From the NCBI GenBank assembly GCA_900767695.1, contig CAAGAC010000089.1:1-5520 (forward strand): a stretch of 5,520 nucleotides of DNA, read 5' to 3'. The DNA comes from an uncultured Succinivibrio sp. (GTDB taxonomy: Bacteria; Pseudomonadota; Gammaproteobacteria; Enterobacterales; Succinivibrionaceae). Shown here in pieces: positions 5,380 to 5,520 of this stretch (position 1 is its first letter; the number at the start of each line of letters is the position of its first letter). The position numbers and the translations under genes were made by a program. The notes beneath the pieces were generated by a model. The model saw only the letters and a program-made list of their open reading frames with translations. It had not been told where the DNA came from and did no database searches.

Positions 5380-5520
5380 ATGCCAAAATCCAAATTTCTA
5401 AAAGCGCTCGCGGCCATGGCCGCCTCGGCGCTCATCGCCGCGTCCGCGCCGTCATCTGGCGCGGAGATCTTCGGGGGATACTCGAACGGCTGCATCCGCG
5501 GCGCCTCCGAGCTCGTCCCC
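5380..5520 (+). CDS. mepA: Penicillin-insensitive murein endopeptidase MepA, N-terminal part (runs off the window)
   Basis: Only the first 47 codons are present. The protein opens with a lysine-containing n-region (MPKSKFLK), a hydrophobic alanine-rich core, and likely cleavage after ASA (23) or SGA (28), so it is exported to the periplasm. The mature start IFGGYSNGCIRGASELVP matches the opening of E. coli MepA (IGSFSNGCIVGADTLP, recalled), including the conserved SNGC cysteine. MepA is a zinc metallopeptidase of the LAS group (peptidase M74) that cuts D-Ala to meso-DAP cross-links in peptidoglycan. The catalytic His and Asp residues lie beyond the window end. An in-frame ATG at 5344 would add 12 residues (MRRPKAAPSSLQ); I prefer 5380 because it gives a normal signal peptide, although its ribosome binding site is weak. 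It lies 55 bases after the preceding stop, beyond a hairpin. Confidence 0.8.
   Translation, partial: MPKSKFLKALAAMAASALIAASAPSSGAEIFGGYSNGCIRGASELVP

Noticed and set aside
4022..5401. Long alternate + strand frame inside the 556-residue gene
   Set aside because: The product is an Arg/Ala/Pro/Leu-rich shadow of third-position G/C bias, with no start signal.

Overview
The window looks like a piece of a proteobacterial chromosome, most likely from the Gammaproteobacteria. The evidence is a bacterial tRNA-Pro with encoded CCA, Shine-Dalgarno sites, an outer-membrane lipoprotein with BON domains, and the start of a MepA-type murein endopeptidase. The intact genes are strongly G+C-rich at third codon positions, while the spacers and the first 680 bases are visibly A/T-richer. 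An anaerobic, Succinivibrionaceae-like host would fit the look of the sequence, but that is only an impression; the window does not prove it.

Left part (1-1130): a decayed type II restriction endonuclease of the XhoI/PaeR7I family. It has lost its N-terminus and carries one in-frame TGA at a position that is normally glycine. It is followed by about 370 bases without a convincing gene, and then by an intact tRNA-Pro(UGG) with a recognisable promoter. The endonuclease remnant differs in base composition from the rest of the window and is probably the edge of an acquired restriction-modification locus.

Middle part (1186-2828): a complete PPP-type metallophosphoesterase that ends in a good intrinsic terminator. 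Next comes a spacer of nearly 650 bases that is unusually rich in structure: an FNR/CRP-like palindrome, a long imperfect inverted repeat (2430-2525) flanked by two similar TATAT(T)AAAGACA motifs, an extended -10 promoter, and a strong terminator 60 bases further on. The last two together could express a very short RNA. The promoter for the downstream operon follows.

Right part (2829-5520): three genes on the + strand with short gaps. They encode a two-BON-domain lipoprotein (DolP/OsmY-like), a 556-residue protein of unknown function, and the first 47 codons of mepA. The order suggests a cell-envelope transcription unit. The 556-residue protein is the most interesting item. Its first ~190 residues follow the motif order of a DnaQ-type 3'-5' exonuclease fold but appear to lack the catalytic acids, and the remaining two thirds match nothing I recognise. 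I do not see a clearly new defence or mobile system; the best candidates for undescribed biology are this protein and the structured 2410-2600 spacer.
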